Shown here: positions 1 through 10,668 of the stretch, in pieces
Layout: each line of letters begins with the position of its first letter
Position numbering within the stretch: position 1 is the first letter of the stretch
Origin: Dasypus novemcinctus
Lineage: Eukaryota; Chordata; Mammalia; Cingulata; Dasypodidae
Direction of reading: 5' to 3'
Assembly: GCF_030445035.2 (NCBI RefSeq)
Contig: NC_080685.1
Span: 110,596,432 to 110,660,431, forward strand
Length of the DNA: 64,000 bases
Notes under the pieces: generated by a model
The model's database searches: none
What the model was told of the DNA's origin: nothing
Seen by the model: only the letters and a program-made list of their open reading frames with translations
Translations under genes and position numbers: made by a program

Positions 1-2100
1 TTTATGATGGCAGCGCACGCCCTCCCGACAAGCGCCTGCCTCTCTGGGGCCCTGTTGTGCCTGTTAGAGCAGGACTCTTTATCCTTTATCTCCTTGGAAA
101 TGCGTGGGCATTAACTTTTATGCTTTAAGTCCAAGAGAGACAATAAAATTAGGGAAGCAGGTTAGTGTTACCCTCCCGGGATGCCCGTGGAGATGGCGTG
201 GGCCCCGCAGAGCCCTCGGGGAGCGTTCCGCGGAGCTCGGACCTCGCGGAGCAGACCACCGGCGAGCGCGCAGAGGAGGGGCAAGCCCAGCAGGGCCCCA
301 GGGCCCCAGGGCCCCAGCACCTGAACAAGCCTCACCTGGGAACCCACCGCCAGGTGGCAGGGCCCATGGAGGTGAGGCGCTGAGCCTGCAGGTGCACGCC
401 TGTTAACTGCCTGGAGGACACACTCCCTCGTTCGCAGCAACGGGGGGACAGCAGCTGTCGCGTATCAGATGCCTCCGGGCTTAGAGTGGGCATCATCCTC
501 ACAACAGCCAAATGAGGCCGGTGACGGTAAACATACTCGACACAGAGGCCCCGGGAGCTCAATCCTTTGTCCAGGTTGCCAGCCAGTTAGTGCCAGAGGC
601 AGGCTTGAAGCCGGCGGACGTGACCGTTCCAAAGCCCATGCTCTCCCAGATACTGAGCCGCCTCTGCCATACCCAGGAATACCTGGGGGTGGGTTGTGGA
701 CCAAGGAATGGGGGGCCACGGCCATGGGGGGTGGCCGCCTACTGCTGCCAGTTACAGAACAGAGGACGGGGAGAAACGGCTGTCCCTGGCAGGCTGTGGC
801 CCGCAAGCTCTGCCTTTGCGATCTGGACCGTCCCGGGCCTGCTGTGTGGCCCGGGGCAAAACACTGCTGCGGGAACAGGAGGCCACCCGGCCCCTGCCAC
901 CTCCTGGGCCTGGGGTGGTGAGGTGGGACCCTGCGGCTCTTCTCACCCTTGCAATTAGAGAAAGCTCCGTGGGGTGCACCGCGCAGACGGGCGCCCCGCG
1001 GCTTGGGCTGTGAGCGGGGAAGAGCAAGCCCGCGGGAAGCACCTGCTCGGCCGTCCCGGCCCACTGGCCGGGGGGTCCCCTGGCTGCCAGCCTGCTCCTG
1101 AGAGCTCCTGAAGGACCTCCAACCCCCCAAACAGAAGCGCAGCCCTGCGGGCGGTTCTCTCCTGCGCACCTCCGCGGCCCCGATCCACCGCCGGGCTCGT
1201 CCTCGTACCTGACCCCACAGGTGGCGTGAGGACGAGCCGCCCAGTCCCGCCGTCCCCCGAGGGCCTCCCACGACGGTTAAGAGAAAGTCAGTATGGTGAG
1301 GACACAGGCCTGAAAGAGCAGGCCTCTCGACCACCCCGAGAGCTCCCCCTAAGGGAAAGCGCCCGTGACCAGTACCTGCGGGCGGGCTCTGAGGGGGCCG
1401 CAGACGCACCGCGACGAGGGGAGGGCCGCTGCCGGGCCCGTCCCGTCAGCCTCTCTTCCTAGGGAACTCCTTGTCCCCGGCCGCACGGACAGCGCCTGCG
1501 GGTCCCGGGTGGGCAGGAAAGGGGGCCGCCTGCTGCCGGCCGTCCACTTCGCATGTGGGAACGCTTCCCGGGAAGAGGCCTGGCTCGCCCCCGGAAATAG
1601 CCCTGTGACTCCCCGGATCTGCCCGGAGGGAAGCGAGGCACTTGCCTGTGGCCTCTGAACCACAGCCCCCAACGGGCACGGGGAGGGGGGCGTGGTGGGA
1701 GAGGGGCATTGCTGCGGCCGGCGCGCCCCGGATTCTGGGCGCCCACCCATGGCTCCCATCCTGCCCACGCTGCCCACTCCTGCGTGGCCCTTAATCACCA
1801 CCTGTGAAGACCAAGGCCTCCCAGTGACGCCTCCGGCACCGACTGCGCCAGTGTCGTTAAATGAACTTAGAGCCGCCGCCCACTGTTGCCCAACTGAGCA
1901 CTCCCACACGTTCTCCCATGTAGCCTCCTGTTCTCAATCCCACATTTGATTTCCAGCACTGCCCTCCCCTGCCCAGCCGACTCTACTCCACTATTAAAGT
2001 CACGCTTCAAACTGTCACTTTCTTTTTAATTTTTAATCAGTCTGTGTCATGAAAAAAACAGGACTCGATCAAGCTTCCAGCTCTCACTGCTGCATCAGCA
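1..2100. other. Presumed intergenic DNA downstream of SUSD4
   Basis: No gene or recognisable repeat was seen. The stretch is GC-rich and has a short triplicated 9-mer (gggccccag) near 296-325. Long open frames here (for example a minus-strand frame over 465-1409) have repeat-like Arg/Gly/Pro-rich composition, no domain and no splice context. I treat them as by-products of low stop-codon frequency in GC-rich DNA. Confidence 0.6.
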
Positions 2101-2109
2101 TAGCAATTT

Positions 2110-3342
2110 TATAGATCGGAGTTTTGTTTATTTTTATCTAAAACCCCGAGGAAGGAAGGAATCAACTCCACAGATCAACATGTATTTTAAGAGCCACTTC
2201 AAGATTCGGAAACGTTTCTTTTTTATCGATCCTTATCTCAGGAACAACACCCACTGGGCACCCCAGGGCCCAGGGGGGCAGGATTGCAGGGCTGGCAGGG
2301 GAGTGAGGCAGCCCAAGACCCGGGAGCAGGAGCAGAAAGCTGCTGGGACCGCGTGGGGAGGGGCGGCCGCCTCCCCATCCCGCAGGAGACAAGGCGAAAG
2401 GGAAAAAAACACCCACCCTCGCGCTTAGTGGAGGCGGACCGTGTTTACAGAAATTATTTCTATTTTGGAAAACAGAAGTGTGGCCAAGTTTGGGGCAATG
2501 GTGCTAACAGTTCACTGGAGAGGGATTTATGACGCTGAGATAAACTGTTCAGTGGAATCTTTTTAAAATGCTGAACCACACATTACGTTGGTTACTTTCT
2601 CCCCCATGAGAAGTGTTTCAACACACTCCGACCATTTGTAAAGAAGTGGGATTCACCCAGTGCCAGGGATCCGTGTAACAGACCGGAATAGAAACACTGA
2701 TGATGCTTCGCCAAAGGCAGCACAGAGTACGTGAATTCTGCTTCCTGAAGAAAGTTCCAGAAGGCAGAGTCTGCCTGAGTCCTTCCTTTTCTGCTGGAAC
2801 TGCGACATCCCCATGTAGACGTGCTTTGAGCAGAGTTGTCCAGACCAAGGAAGACTGCCCAAAAACGTACAGGGAGCCTTCCCCTTGGGAACCTGCTCCT
2901 TCCCGAGCCAGCAGCTCACCACGCGCTCTCCGCGGAGGCTGAGCCACCCTCCCCTGGAGTCCAGGGCCAGTTTACAGCAGATTTTGGAAGGAAGTTTACA
3001 TACTCGGCATGCTTTCGGCGGAGGCAGGTAGCACGGATGACCCGGCTCAGCGGGATGGCGGTTCCGCGGCATGGAGACACATTGAACGCCGGGCTCGCGC
3101 GGGGCCTCTCCTCCCTTTACTCCTCGGTGGTCTTGGCAAATCCTCGAGCCGCCTTTCAAAGCGTCGCCCCTGCAGGATGCCAGCCTCGCTGCCAAGTCCG
3201 AGATGTACACGGTGAATCACTGCCACCATGTAGATAAATGAAAAACTTGCCTTCCCCTGCAATTCTGTCCTTCTGTCGTCTCACCCCAAGGTACGAAGTT
3301 CCCTTCCCCAAAGGCGCAGCAGGCTGAGGGGCGCTGGGGTGG
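2110..3342 (-). other. SUSD4: SUSD4 3' untranslated region (approximate end)
   Basis: This follows directly after the TAG stop at 3343-3345. The 3' limit is inferred from the first minus-strand AATAAA, at 2127-2132, with cleavage expected roughly 10-30 bases further on. No competing AATAAA lies between that hexamer and the stop. The end could instead be later, because two ATTAAA hexamers lie at 2025-2030 and 2032-2037. Confidence 0.65.
2127..2132 (-). terminator. SUSD4: Poly(A) signal AATAAA for SUSD4
   Basis: TTTATT on the plus strand reads AATAAA in the gene sense, about 1.2 kb after the stop codon. The sense strand just beyond it is rich in TG and GTG, as expected of a downstream element. 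Two backup ATTAAA hexamers follow about 100 bases later (2025-2030, 2032-2037). Confidence 0.65.
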
Positions 3343-3371
3343 CTAAGGGTCTTCTTCCATCAGCGGGATCT
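3343..3371 (-). CDS. SUSD4: SUSD4 terminal coding exon (C-terminus EIPLMEEDP)
   Basis: This 29-base coding piece is too short to show up as an open frame on its own. The minus strand reads acceptor TTTTACAG, then AG, then codons for I-P-L-M-E-E-D-P and TAG. The two leading bases complete the Glu codon whose first G is the last base of the preceding exon (4300). The peptide is the acidic C-terminus of vertebrate SUSD4. Its intact splice site, reading frame and stop argue that the full-length tail is under selection here, which bears on the frameshift in the upstream exon. The same exon continues into the 3' UTR. Confidence 0.93.
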
Positions 3372-4299
3372 CTGTAAAAGAGGAGACGGCTGTGAGCTTA
3401 GGGCCCCGAAGCCCCCTGCGATCATCCGTGACTATGAGCCTCCTTCAAACACCCATAACCCCAGACATTAGTGGGGATGTGAAGAAAACGTCAAGTTCCA
3501 CAGATCAGCTCATAACCAAACAAGCCAACTCCCCCACACAACACGTATTTGCTGGAAAACAGTTGGGACCTTATGTAGGCCTAGTTCATGGAAGATCAGG
3601 TTTCAAACCAGTGGCTATATAAGCTTACAGTTACAATGCTGGGGTCCAGGAAAGCCAGGTGGTGTTGCAGAAAAGGAACTCTAGGACAAACGGGGGCCTT
3701 TGTGTCTGCAATGTATGTCCTTTACTGTCCACGTAGCACCTCAGGGTGCTGGGGCTTCCCTCTGCGGAAAACAGCTCTAGCGAATGGAGACCTTCCTCCC
3801 TGCAGTGCGCGCTGCCCGCCCTGCCTTGGACAGGGGCCCGGGGATCTCTTCATCCCAGCTTGCACACCGTTTCTCAGGGGCGGGGCGGTCCGCGTGCACT
3901 GGTGTGCCGAGCGCGTGCCTCGGGCTTCTGACTCCTGGCCTGCGTGTGTTAATCTGCTGCAAAGCATCGCCTGCAGAAATGCTCCCTAGTTAAGGCACAG
4001 AGAAGGAAGACATCGCGGATCCTCCAGATGCCCCGAGAACCAGGCCGCTGCGCCGCCCCCCCCCCTGGCTGGCTCGCCGCCCTCTCGTGCCCCTTGAAAT
4101 TTCAGCTAATGGGCTCATTACTTGTGAGATGATGATCATCCCTTACAGTAATTGGCCTTGCCGATCGCCTCTCCACGTAGCAAGAGTAAGAGGCAATTTA
4201 GCTGAGTGAGAGGGAGACAGACAGATGGGGCCCTGCGCCCGCAGCGGAGGGTGCGGGGAGCCGCAGGGGCTGGGTGCTGCGGGCACAGTCAGCACTCAC
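3372..4299 (-). other. SUSD4: SUSD4 last intron (928 bp)
   Basis: Donor GTGAGTG occupies 4293-4299 in the minus sense and acceptor TTTTACAG lies just above 3371. No repeat was recognised inside. The AT-richer stretch at about 4090-4200 stands out from GC-rich surroundings and could be conserved noncoding DNA, but nothing in the sequence proves it. Confidence 0.9.
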
Positions 4300-4674
4300 C
4301 GTCCGCGATGTCGATGCCGGGGCTGCTGGATGCCACGTCCCCCGCGGTCGCGCCCGGGCTGTCAGCGGCGGGGCGGGCACCCCCTTGGCGCACGGGGGGC
4401 GAATAGAGACTCTGGAGCAGCTCGGAGGAGCCCGAGACGCCGCCGCAGGCTGCTGACCCCCCCCGGGCCCGGGGCCGTGTCCCCCGAGCCGGGGTACGCC
4501 GGGGGGCTCTGGTCGTCCACGGGCAGGGGGCAGCCCGGGCCCCCCGCGGCCAGGCACCCAGGGCCTGCGGCCCCCGGCCCGCCGCTCACCGCCTCGTCGT
4601 AGGACGGCAGCATGACGGGCACGCCGTCCACCACCACGAAGTCGGGGTCACTGCTGGAGCTCCGCGGCGGCCCC
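4300..4674 (-). CDS. SUSD4: SUSD4 cytoplasmic-tail exon, with apparent +1 frameshift
   Basis: Acceptor CTTCCGCAG precedes 4674 and donor GTGAGTG follows 4300. The exon opens in the phase left by the transmembrane exon and reads [31 protein letters not shown] and [18 protein letters not shown]. It carries an LPxY motif (LPSY) and a PPxY motif (PPAY), the kind bound by WW domains of NEDD4-family ubiquitin ligases. After the run of eight G at 4464-4457 (minus sense) the open frame becomes unrelated and stops at TGA 4364-4362. One frame over, SUSD4-like wording resumes ([14 protein letters not shown], then SPGIDIAD) and runs to the donor in the phase needed by the last exon. The exon is 375 bases where phase requires 374, so one base is extra. 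Both PPxY-type motifs lie before the break. A sequencing or assembly error in the homopolymer is the simplest reading; a real truncation is possible. Confidence 0.93.
4457..4464 (-). other. SUSD4: Homopolymer C8 (G8 in sense) at the SUSD4 frame break
   Basis: Plus strand shows eight C between tgctga and gggccc. Seven would keep the exon in frame with the next one. Confidence 0.85.
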
Positions 4675-7600
4675 CTGCGGAAGGCAGAGCGGCGCGGCGT
4701 CAGGGCCCTCCCGCCCCGGAGTGACCCCGCGGGCGCCCCGCACCGCGCGAGGGGCCTGGGGCAGGGGCCCTGCGTGCACGGGCGAGGGGCGCCAGCTTCC
4801 TCCCAGGGTCTCCTCCGCAGGCGCGCTGCCCTCCTCGCCAGCGCCAGGGCACCGGCGTCCTTCCCCGGCCGGCTGGGCCCCGCCGCGCCCCTGCCCCGCT
4901 CCTGCTCCGCTGCCCCTCGCTCCTCCCGCAGCCGCTGCTCTCCCGCCGGCCCCGCCCCTAACCGCCCCCGCCCCTCCCCGGCCCCGCCTCCTCCCCGTCC
5001 CAGCCCCGCCCCTCTCCCCGGCCCCGCCTCTCCCCCCACTGTCTCCGCCTTCTGCACCCCTCCCCCACTCTCCCTGCACCCCACCCCTCTCCCCTGGAAA
5101 CCCACCCCACCCCACCCCTCTCTCCTGGAACTCCCCCCCCCCCCCCCCGTCCCCACCCCTCTCCCCTGGTCCCGCTTCTCCCTCTGGCCCTGCCTCTCTC
5201 CCCACTGTCCCCACCTTCTGCACCCCACCCCTCGCCCCTGCCCCCCCCCCTTACAGGCCCCCGGCCCCACCCCTCTCCCCATGCCCCGCCTCTGCCCGCT
5301 GGACCTGGCCTCCCGCTCCAGCTTTGGCGCCTCCCCCCTGCCAGGCTCTGCCGTGGCTCACACTTCTTCCTCCATCCTTTGACTGTGGACGGGGACCACG
5401 TGGTCCATCCCAACAGAGCACCCCAGCGTCCCGCAGGCCGGCGTGCGGATGGAGTCGCCCTATTACAGGGCAGGACATTGGACTGTGAGGGCCCACAGGG
5501 AAAGCGTGGTCTCCATGCTGCTGCTGCTTTGTATTCTGCTCCGTGATAAAATCCCTACGCTCTAGTCAAGAAAGAAACCACCGTGGAACAGCAGGGGAAA
5601 GGGAGAGTCCAGCCCACCTCGTGGAGGGCCCAGGCACTGCCAGCCCACAGCCGCTCTGGGCCACGCCTGGCTCGTCTGAGGCCTCCAGGGAGAGGCTGAG
5701 ACCACAGCTGCCTGCCACGTGGTGCCTCGCCACCCAGCACGCGGCACCCGCGGCCCAGGGCGTGCCGACGCCAGGCAGGCTCGGCCAGGTCTCGCCCTCC
5801 GCGCCCAGCCCTGCGGGGCACCAGAGCGGCTGCCCAGTAGCCAGCAGGACTGGCTTTCCCTGCCCTGCCGGGAGCTGACGCGGGCAGGGCGGCCGGGCAG
5901 GGCGGAGGGGAGGAGAGTGCGCCGCTGGCGGGCAGAGTTGCGCAGGGCCTGCGGAGGGGCTCCAGAGCCAAGCAAGGAAAGGGCCGGACGCCGGCCTCTT
6001 TGTTGGAGGTCACATCCGGTCTCTCCTCTGACACCGAAGGGCCAGTCTCAAGTTCACTGACGTTTGAAACAGCTCACAAAAGCTCAGCGGTATTGGGGCG
6101 GGCTTCCTGTCCAGAGAGGAAGGGAGACCACCAAGGCCCACGCGCCCCAGGAGGCAGTGCGGGAAGGGGCTGGGACCCTGTCACCAGCTTGTTCTCGGCC
6201 GTTCTCCTTTCCGCTCCGAAGCCCTCCACCGTCAGCCGCGGCTGGCGTGTCCGTCAGGCTGGCTGGGCGGCCCTCCTGCCCAGGCCGCCGGCTCTCCTCG
6301 CGGCTGCCGCTTTCCTCACTTAGGATCGCCTGCCTTCTCACGTCGCCGTCACCGCCAGGGTGTCTGAGCCGGGCCGCCGGCCGCCTCTCAGCTCCCGTCT
6401 CCCTCCCTAGCAGCGAGGGCCCACGATGCGAGAGCTTCTCCCCCACTGAGCGTCACCCACCACGCCTGCTTCCGCCCATCATCGTGCTCAGCGTCTGCTT
6501 TTGTGGCAGCTGGAGAGAAGCCCCCTTGAGAATCTTACTATTTATCTGGACTGGGATGAGATCGACATTCCCAAAACAACTAAAGAAGATGGAATATACT
6601 CGAAGGCTGAAAATCAAGTGAAAGAGTTTCGAAGACATTTAAAACATCTTAATATTTAGTCGCTATCCTGGAAACTTTTCTTCTAGGTATCGGCAAAAAA
6701 ACAGCTTCCATGGAACATCTTAAAGTACGTCCTCGTGCTCTCAACGACAAGTGCGCAGCCCGGCTTCCTCTTTGGGGGCCGTGCGCCTTCTTTAGTTTCC
6801 GTGGGTGGCCAGGGATAGGGCATGGCCCGCGGGCTAGTGAACAGTAATGCTGGGGACCAAGGGAGGAAGGGAGGTTCCGGGCCCTCAGCAAGCGCTGGCC
6901 AGGGCACGGGATGGCGTGGAAGCACCTCTGGGCAGGGGAGCAAACCTTCCCGGGCTGGGCGAGTGGGGTGGCCTGCTCCGCGAGCTGTGACGATACGGGG
7001 TGGCCTGCTCCGCGAGACGAGGCCAGCCTGCGTCACAGGTGGTTAGGGGAAAAGGCCACGGGCGAGTCTCCAGCAAGCCGTGCACTTCCTTCACTCTTCA
7101 CCCTCCAGCGATGTCCCAGAGGGAAGAGTGGGCAAGTGGTTCATTCCAGAAGCCTGCTCTTCTCCTGGGGCAGTGTCCCCTGGGGCTTAGAATGGTCCCT
7201 CTGGGCAAAAACAAACGCTCTTTCCTGAAGTCTCAGGTGCTGCGATGAGGAGAATTGCCCTGGAAAGGATCCCAGGTGGCGGCTACCACTCCTTTGGAAG
7301 GCAGCTTGTTTCTGGGTCCCCTGGGACCTCCCTGGGGGCGTGGCATTTAGGACCCGCCCTTCTTTTCTTAAGGTTCACAGATGTATCCTTTCGCTTTCTA
7401 ACTTATTTCTTCCTCCAAGCACAGTGACCTGCCCGCCATGGTGCCGGGCGGTGCCTGGTTCCTAAGAGGTGGTGGCACTTGTTCCTGCGGTGGTAAGCTC
7501 CTGGAGGGGAGGCCCAGCAGGCCTCTTGTGGGGATGGAGGCTGGGAGGTGAAGACCTCCCCAGGGCTAATCTGTGCAGCGGAGGACGGCCCCCCCTGCCT

Positions 7601-8083
7601 GCCCCTTTGCTTGGTCTCCTCCTTCCACGGCGGCCTCACTACCTCTCCCCTGGGCCCTCATGCGCCGTGGGGTTCCGCCACCCATCATTTCTGCACCTCG
7701 GGTGTCACAAGGCCTCCACCTGGGCTTCTAGTCAGTTTTGGGCATTTCCGGTCTCCCGTGGGTGTAAGCTCCAAGGTGCCGTCAAGTGGGGCAGCCCCGG
7801 GGTGCAGGGCCCCTCCCTGACCCGTGCACCCCTCCCAGCACGCCCACGCTGTCCGCCCAGGCCGTGCATCTGGGGGGGGGGGGAGGGAGGGAGGAGCGGG
7901 GCGGAGCCTGCCTCCAGCTGGGCGCTCTGACCCCAGGCCCCCGCCCCAGCCGCGCTCCCAGGCCTCCCTCTTACCCCGGTACGACCCCGGCCTTGCTCTC
8001 CTCAGGGCCCCGCTCACGCGCTTTGCGGGGGCTGCGCCGCGCCCCCACCCCGGGTGACGGGGGCGGGAGGCCGTGGCTCTGAC
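4675..8083 (-). other. SUSD4: SUSD4 intron between transmembrane and tail exons (3.4 kb)
   Basis: Donor GTCAGAG starts at 8083 in the minus sense and acceptor CTTCCGCAG ends at 4675. The acceptor end is very GC-rich and contains the C-rich array at 4895-5290. A 20-base unit (ggggtggcctgctccgcgag) occurs twice near 6963-7018. A run of G on the plus strand sits at 7871-7895. No gene was seen; the open frames here are shadows. Confidence 0.85.
4895..5290. repeat. C-rich degenerate minisatellite / low-complexity tract
   Basis: Imperfect units such as ctccccggccccgcctc and ccccactgtcyccrccttctgcacccc recur across about 400 bases, with a run of 14 C near 5137-5150. In the SUSD4 sense the tract is G-rich with many runs of three or more G. 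It sits 220-620 bases upstream of the acceptor of the tail exon. Confidence 0.75.
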
Positions 8084-8228
8084 CTGGGGGGGAAGTGGGC
8101 CTTGAACTTGGTCTGGAACATCCTGGCGAGGATGACGAGCAGCAGCACGAGCAGCACGCTCGTGGCCGTGAACGCCACGATCTTCCACGTGGTCAGGAGG
8201 GTCTCGTGGGTGCCGGGCCACGTTTGCT
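8084..8228 (-). CDS. SUSD4: SUSD4 transmembrane exon
   Basis: The minus strand reads acceptor CCCCGGCAG, then a juxtamembrane stretch ([15 protein letters not shown]), a hydrophobic helix ([18 protein letters not shown]) and a basic stop-transfer segment ([14 protein letters not shown]), then donor GTCAGAG. Entry and exit phases (two bases each side, 145 bases) fit the neighbouring exons exactly. The wording matches SUSD4, in which this single helix anchors the sushi repeats outside the cell and leaves the tail in the cytoplasm. The donor is GTCAGA rather than the commoner GTRAGT, so it may be a modest site. Confidence 0.95.
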
Positions 8229-9611
8229 CTGCCGGGGAAGAGCAGGAAGCGGCGTGAGACCCCGCCGCGGCGGCGGCCAGGGCTCCCCGCGCGCTCCCCT
8301 GCCGGGTTCACGGGTTCAGGGGCGCAGGGGGCCGCCTCCCGCCCGCGGGCTCTGCAGACACCTGCCCCCGGGGCGGGGCGCGGCCTCGGCAGGACCCCCG
8401 CAACGCCAAGGCGCACCCCCGGGGGGCAGTCGCCCGGCTGGGAAACAGCCGCGCTGGGTCCAGGCCGGGGAGGGCGCGGGCGCGGGCGGGGGGCTAAGTG
8501 CGTGCCTGCTTCTTGGGCAGAGAATGAAGGGCACGGGGCGGGGGCTTCCCCTCCCGGGAGAAGGGAGAGGCTGAATCGAACCACAGGTGGGAAGAGGGAA
8601 GCTGGGGTACACCGCTGGGTGAACAACGAGAGGACAAAGCAGTGCCTGCTCCATGCTCCCCCCTCCTCTGGCTGACGGCACCTGCCAGGTAAGAGGGAGC
8701 AAGAGCAGACCCTTCCAGAAGGGACTCCCACCCTTGCCACTTGGTCTTGGGCTCGCCCTCTACTGCTGCCTCTTGGAGCTCGCCCCGCCCCCTGCGCTCT
8801 GCTCTCATTTGTTAATTATCACCATTTTCAGGTCTCTCCAGGACCCTGAGTTAATAGATGCTTTTCCTCACGTGCTGTGCCCAGGAGAAAAAGTGTGCAG
8901 CCACGGACATCAGCGTGGAAGACGCTGGAGAGGGTGAGCAGGGCCGGGGGCGGCGAAGGTCTCAGCCAGTCGAGACCAGCTGTGAGGCTGGTTTGGCAGC
9001 CGTTTGTTACTAACTATAAGGCACTGGAGCTTGCCAGCGGTGGACGTGTCTCTAAGGGAGAGCGGGCTTTGCCCGTAATGAATTCATCTGTATTCTGGCT
9101 GCTCCCTCGAGTGGGGGAGGAAGGGGAGTCAGGCATTCAGGCCACCCACAGGCCTGTGCCCTGCCTAAGGAAGCCAGCCCTTCTGCAGGTGGGAGAAAGG
9201 TCAGGAGAGGAGAGAGAGGCCAGAGGCCAGAGGGCTGTCCACGGTTGCTGGGAATCTAGGTACCTGCTCAGCCTGGGAATGGCAGGTGAGTGCACCTGGC
9301 CTCCGATCAGAGCCTAGAATCATCTGGCACAGAGTTCGACATCTGCTCCATATACCCATAAGGATGTGTTCCCAAGCCCTGCGCTAACACTGTGTGGGAG
9401 AGGCCAGGGTCAGTGTATACAACCACAGGTGCAGGGGGAAGCTGCAAGGATGTTGTCTTTATTTTCCAGGAGGTACCAGGATTGAACCTGGGACCTGGGA
9501 TCTGGGAAGCAGGCGCTCAACCACTCACGCTCCATCCGCTCCCGGAAGCTGGGGTGTTCATCCGTCCAAGGGAGATGGAACCTCACCGGGGGCAGCCTTT
9601 GGCCAACTCAC
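8229..9611 (-). other. SUSD4: SUSD4 intron between sushi 4 and transmembrane exons (1.4 kb)
   Basis: Bounded by donor GTGAGT at 9606-9611 and the acceptor above 8228. It contains one short DAS-SINE head in minus orientation (9462-9543). Nothing else was recognised. Confidence 0.88.
9462..9543 (-). mobile_element. DAS-SINE fragment (tRNA-like head)
   Basis: Reads 'aggaggtaccaggattgaacctgggacct' through 'caaccactc...catccgctccc' on the plus strand, which is the reverse complement of the DAS head with its B-box-like ggttcaat. It lies in the same sense as SUSD4 and is only the head, without a clear long body. It ends about 70 bases from the sushi 4 exon. Confidence 0.8.
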
Positions 9612-9803
9612 CTGACTTGATGCAGTAGACCTGGTAGGAGGGGAACCACTCCCCGTACTGGCAGGTGATGTACTTGTAGTCGCTGGTGAGGCTATAGCCA
9701 GGGTCGCAGTAGAACTCGACCACCGTCCCGTGGCTGTACCGCTCGCAAGGGCGCGGGTGGCAGATGAAATCTCCGTGGCTCACCATTGGAGGGAGTGGAC
9801 AGA
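9612..9803 (-). CDS. SUSD4: SUSD4 sushi domain 4 exon
   Basis: This 192-base exon encodes one complete sushi (CCP) module of about 63 residues. It runs from [19 protein letters not shown] through [18 protein letters not shown] and [20 protein letters not shown]. The four framework cysteines and the conserved Trp ([11 protein letters not shown]) are all visible, with two further cysteines early in the module (ICHPRPC). It starts with two codon bases and ends with one, fitting both neighbours. The donor is a strong G|GTGAGT. The acceptor reads CCACTGCCCAAG, so the last intron bases are AAG rather than CAG or TAG; no better AG in frame lies nearby. The domain is extracellular, next to the membrane. 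Confidence 0.95.
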
Positions 9804-10389
9804 CTTGGGCAGTGGGGGAGAATAAGAGTTTCAGAACCACATTCTTACCCAGAAAGACTGGCCTAGGGGAAAATGGGGACTTAAAGAGGCGCTTATAATC
9901 AGTCATCAGATTACTGAGCTATATTGGAGACAGCCCCTCCGTTGGCATCTTCGCAGAAGGTCAGAGGGGAGCCTGTTAGAACATTCTTGACATGTGCTGC
10001 CGACACATGGTGGTGTAAAGTGCATCATAAAAGAGAGATTCGCTTTCCAATGCAAAGAGTATGCCTGTTTAATAGATAGCACGAAGCTACTCTATTAATA
10101 ATGCATGCTATTATGTGCCAGACAACCAAGTAAATAAAATGAAGATATTTATGGTCAAAAAAAGCCTTTGCTGAAAGAAACAGCTACCCCAAGCCCGTTT
10201 CCATGACTAGGGGAGTAACTTGGGACTGTTTGAACTGCTGGGTTAGCGTCCCTAAGCTGAACCCTGAGCGCCCTGCCCGGGTCTGGCCCCTGCCCGGCGA
10301 GGAGCAACTCTCCCTGCTCTGGTAGCAGGTGAGGCCACAGCCTCCTGCTCGCTGGCCTGACTGGAGAGCACAGGGTTGAGGGCCAAGAG

Positions 10390-10466
10390 CCTTGGGTTCC
10401 AGGGGCCTCAGGCAGGTCAATCACTTTGGGCCTCGATTTTCTTCCTGTAAAATGGGAGTTTTATTT
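10390..10466 (+). repeat. MIR-like fragment
   Basis: Contains 'caggcaggtcaatcactttgggcctcgattttcttcctgtaaaatggg', which follows the MIR core/3' wording (cttgggcaagt... cctcagtttcctcatctgtaaaatggg). Confidence 0.55.
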
Positions 10467-10476
10467 TACTCTAGAT

Positions 10477-10668
10477 CAGGGGCTCTTAACCAGGGGTCTG
10501 TGAGCTTGAATTGAAATTCAAAAGAAATTTACTCTTGTGGGGCATGTTGGTGCAGGTGTGATCTCTTTATTAAATCATGCACAGTCTAGCATGGACTTAG
10601 GAGGGGGTGCGTGGTTTTCACCTGACTGGCAAAGGGGTCCATGGAACAAAACAGGTGAAGAGCCCCTG
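10477..10668 (-). mobile_element. Short nonautonomous hAT (Charlie-like) DNA transposon
   Basis: A 192 bp element with terminal inverted repeats (caggggctcttaacc... and ...tgaagagcccctg) lies between perfect 8 bp direct repeats CTCTAGAT at 10469-10476 and 10669-10676. An 8 bp duplication fitting nTCTAGAn is the hallmark of hAT-Charlie insertion. It has no coding capacity. The reverse complement aligns along its length with the copy at 32433-32628. Confidence 0.85.

Noticed and set aside
465..1409. 314-codon minus-strand open frame downstream of SUSD4
   Set aside because: Same composition bias, no recognisable protein, overlaps competing frames. Not supported as a gene.
4612..5488. Long plus-strand Pro-rich frames over the C-rich tract
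   Set aside because: Pure by-product of the C-rich minisatellite and antisense of the SUSD4 tail exon.
7685..8740. 351-codon minus-strand open frame across the transmembrane exon
   Set aside because: It reads the SUSD4 transmembrane exon in a wrong frame and runs through introns; the correct frame and splice sites are clear.
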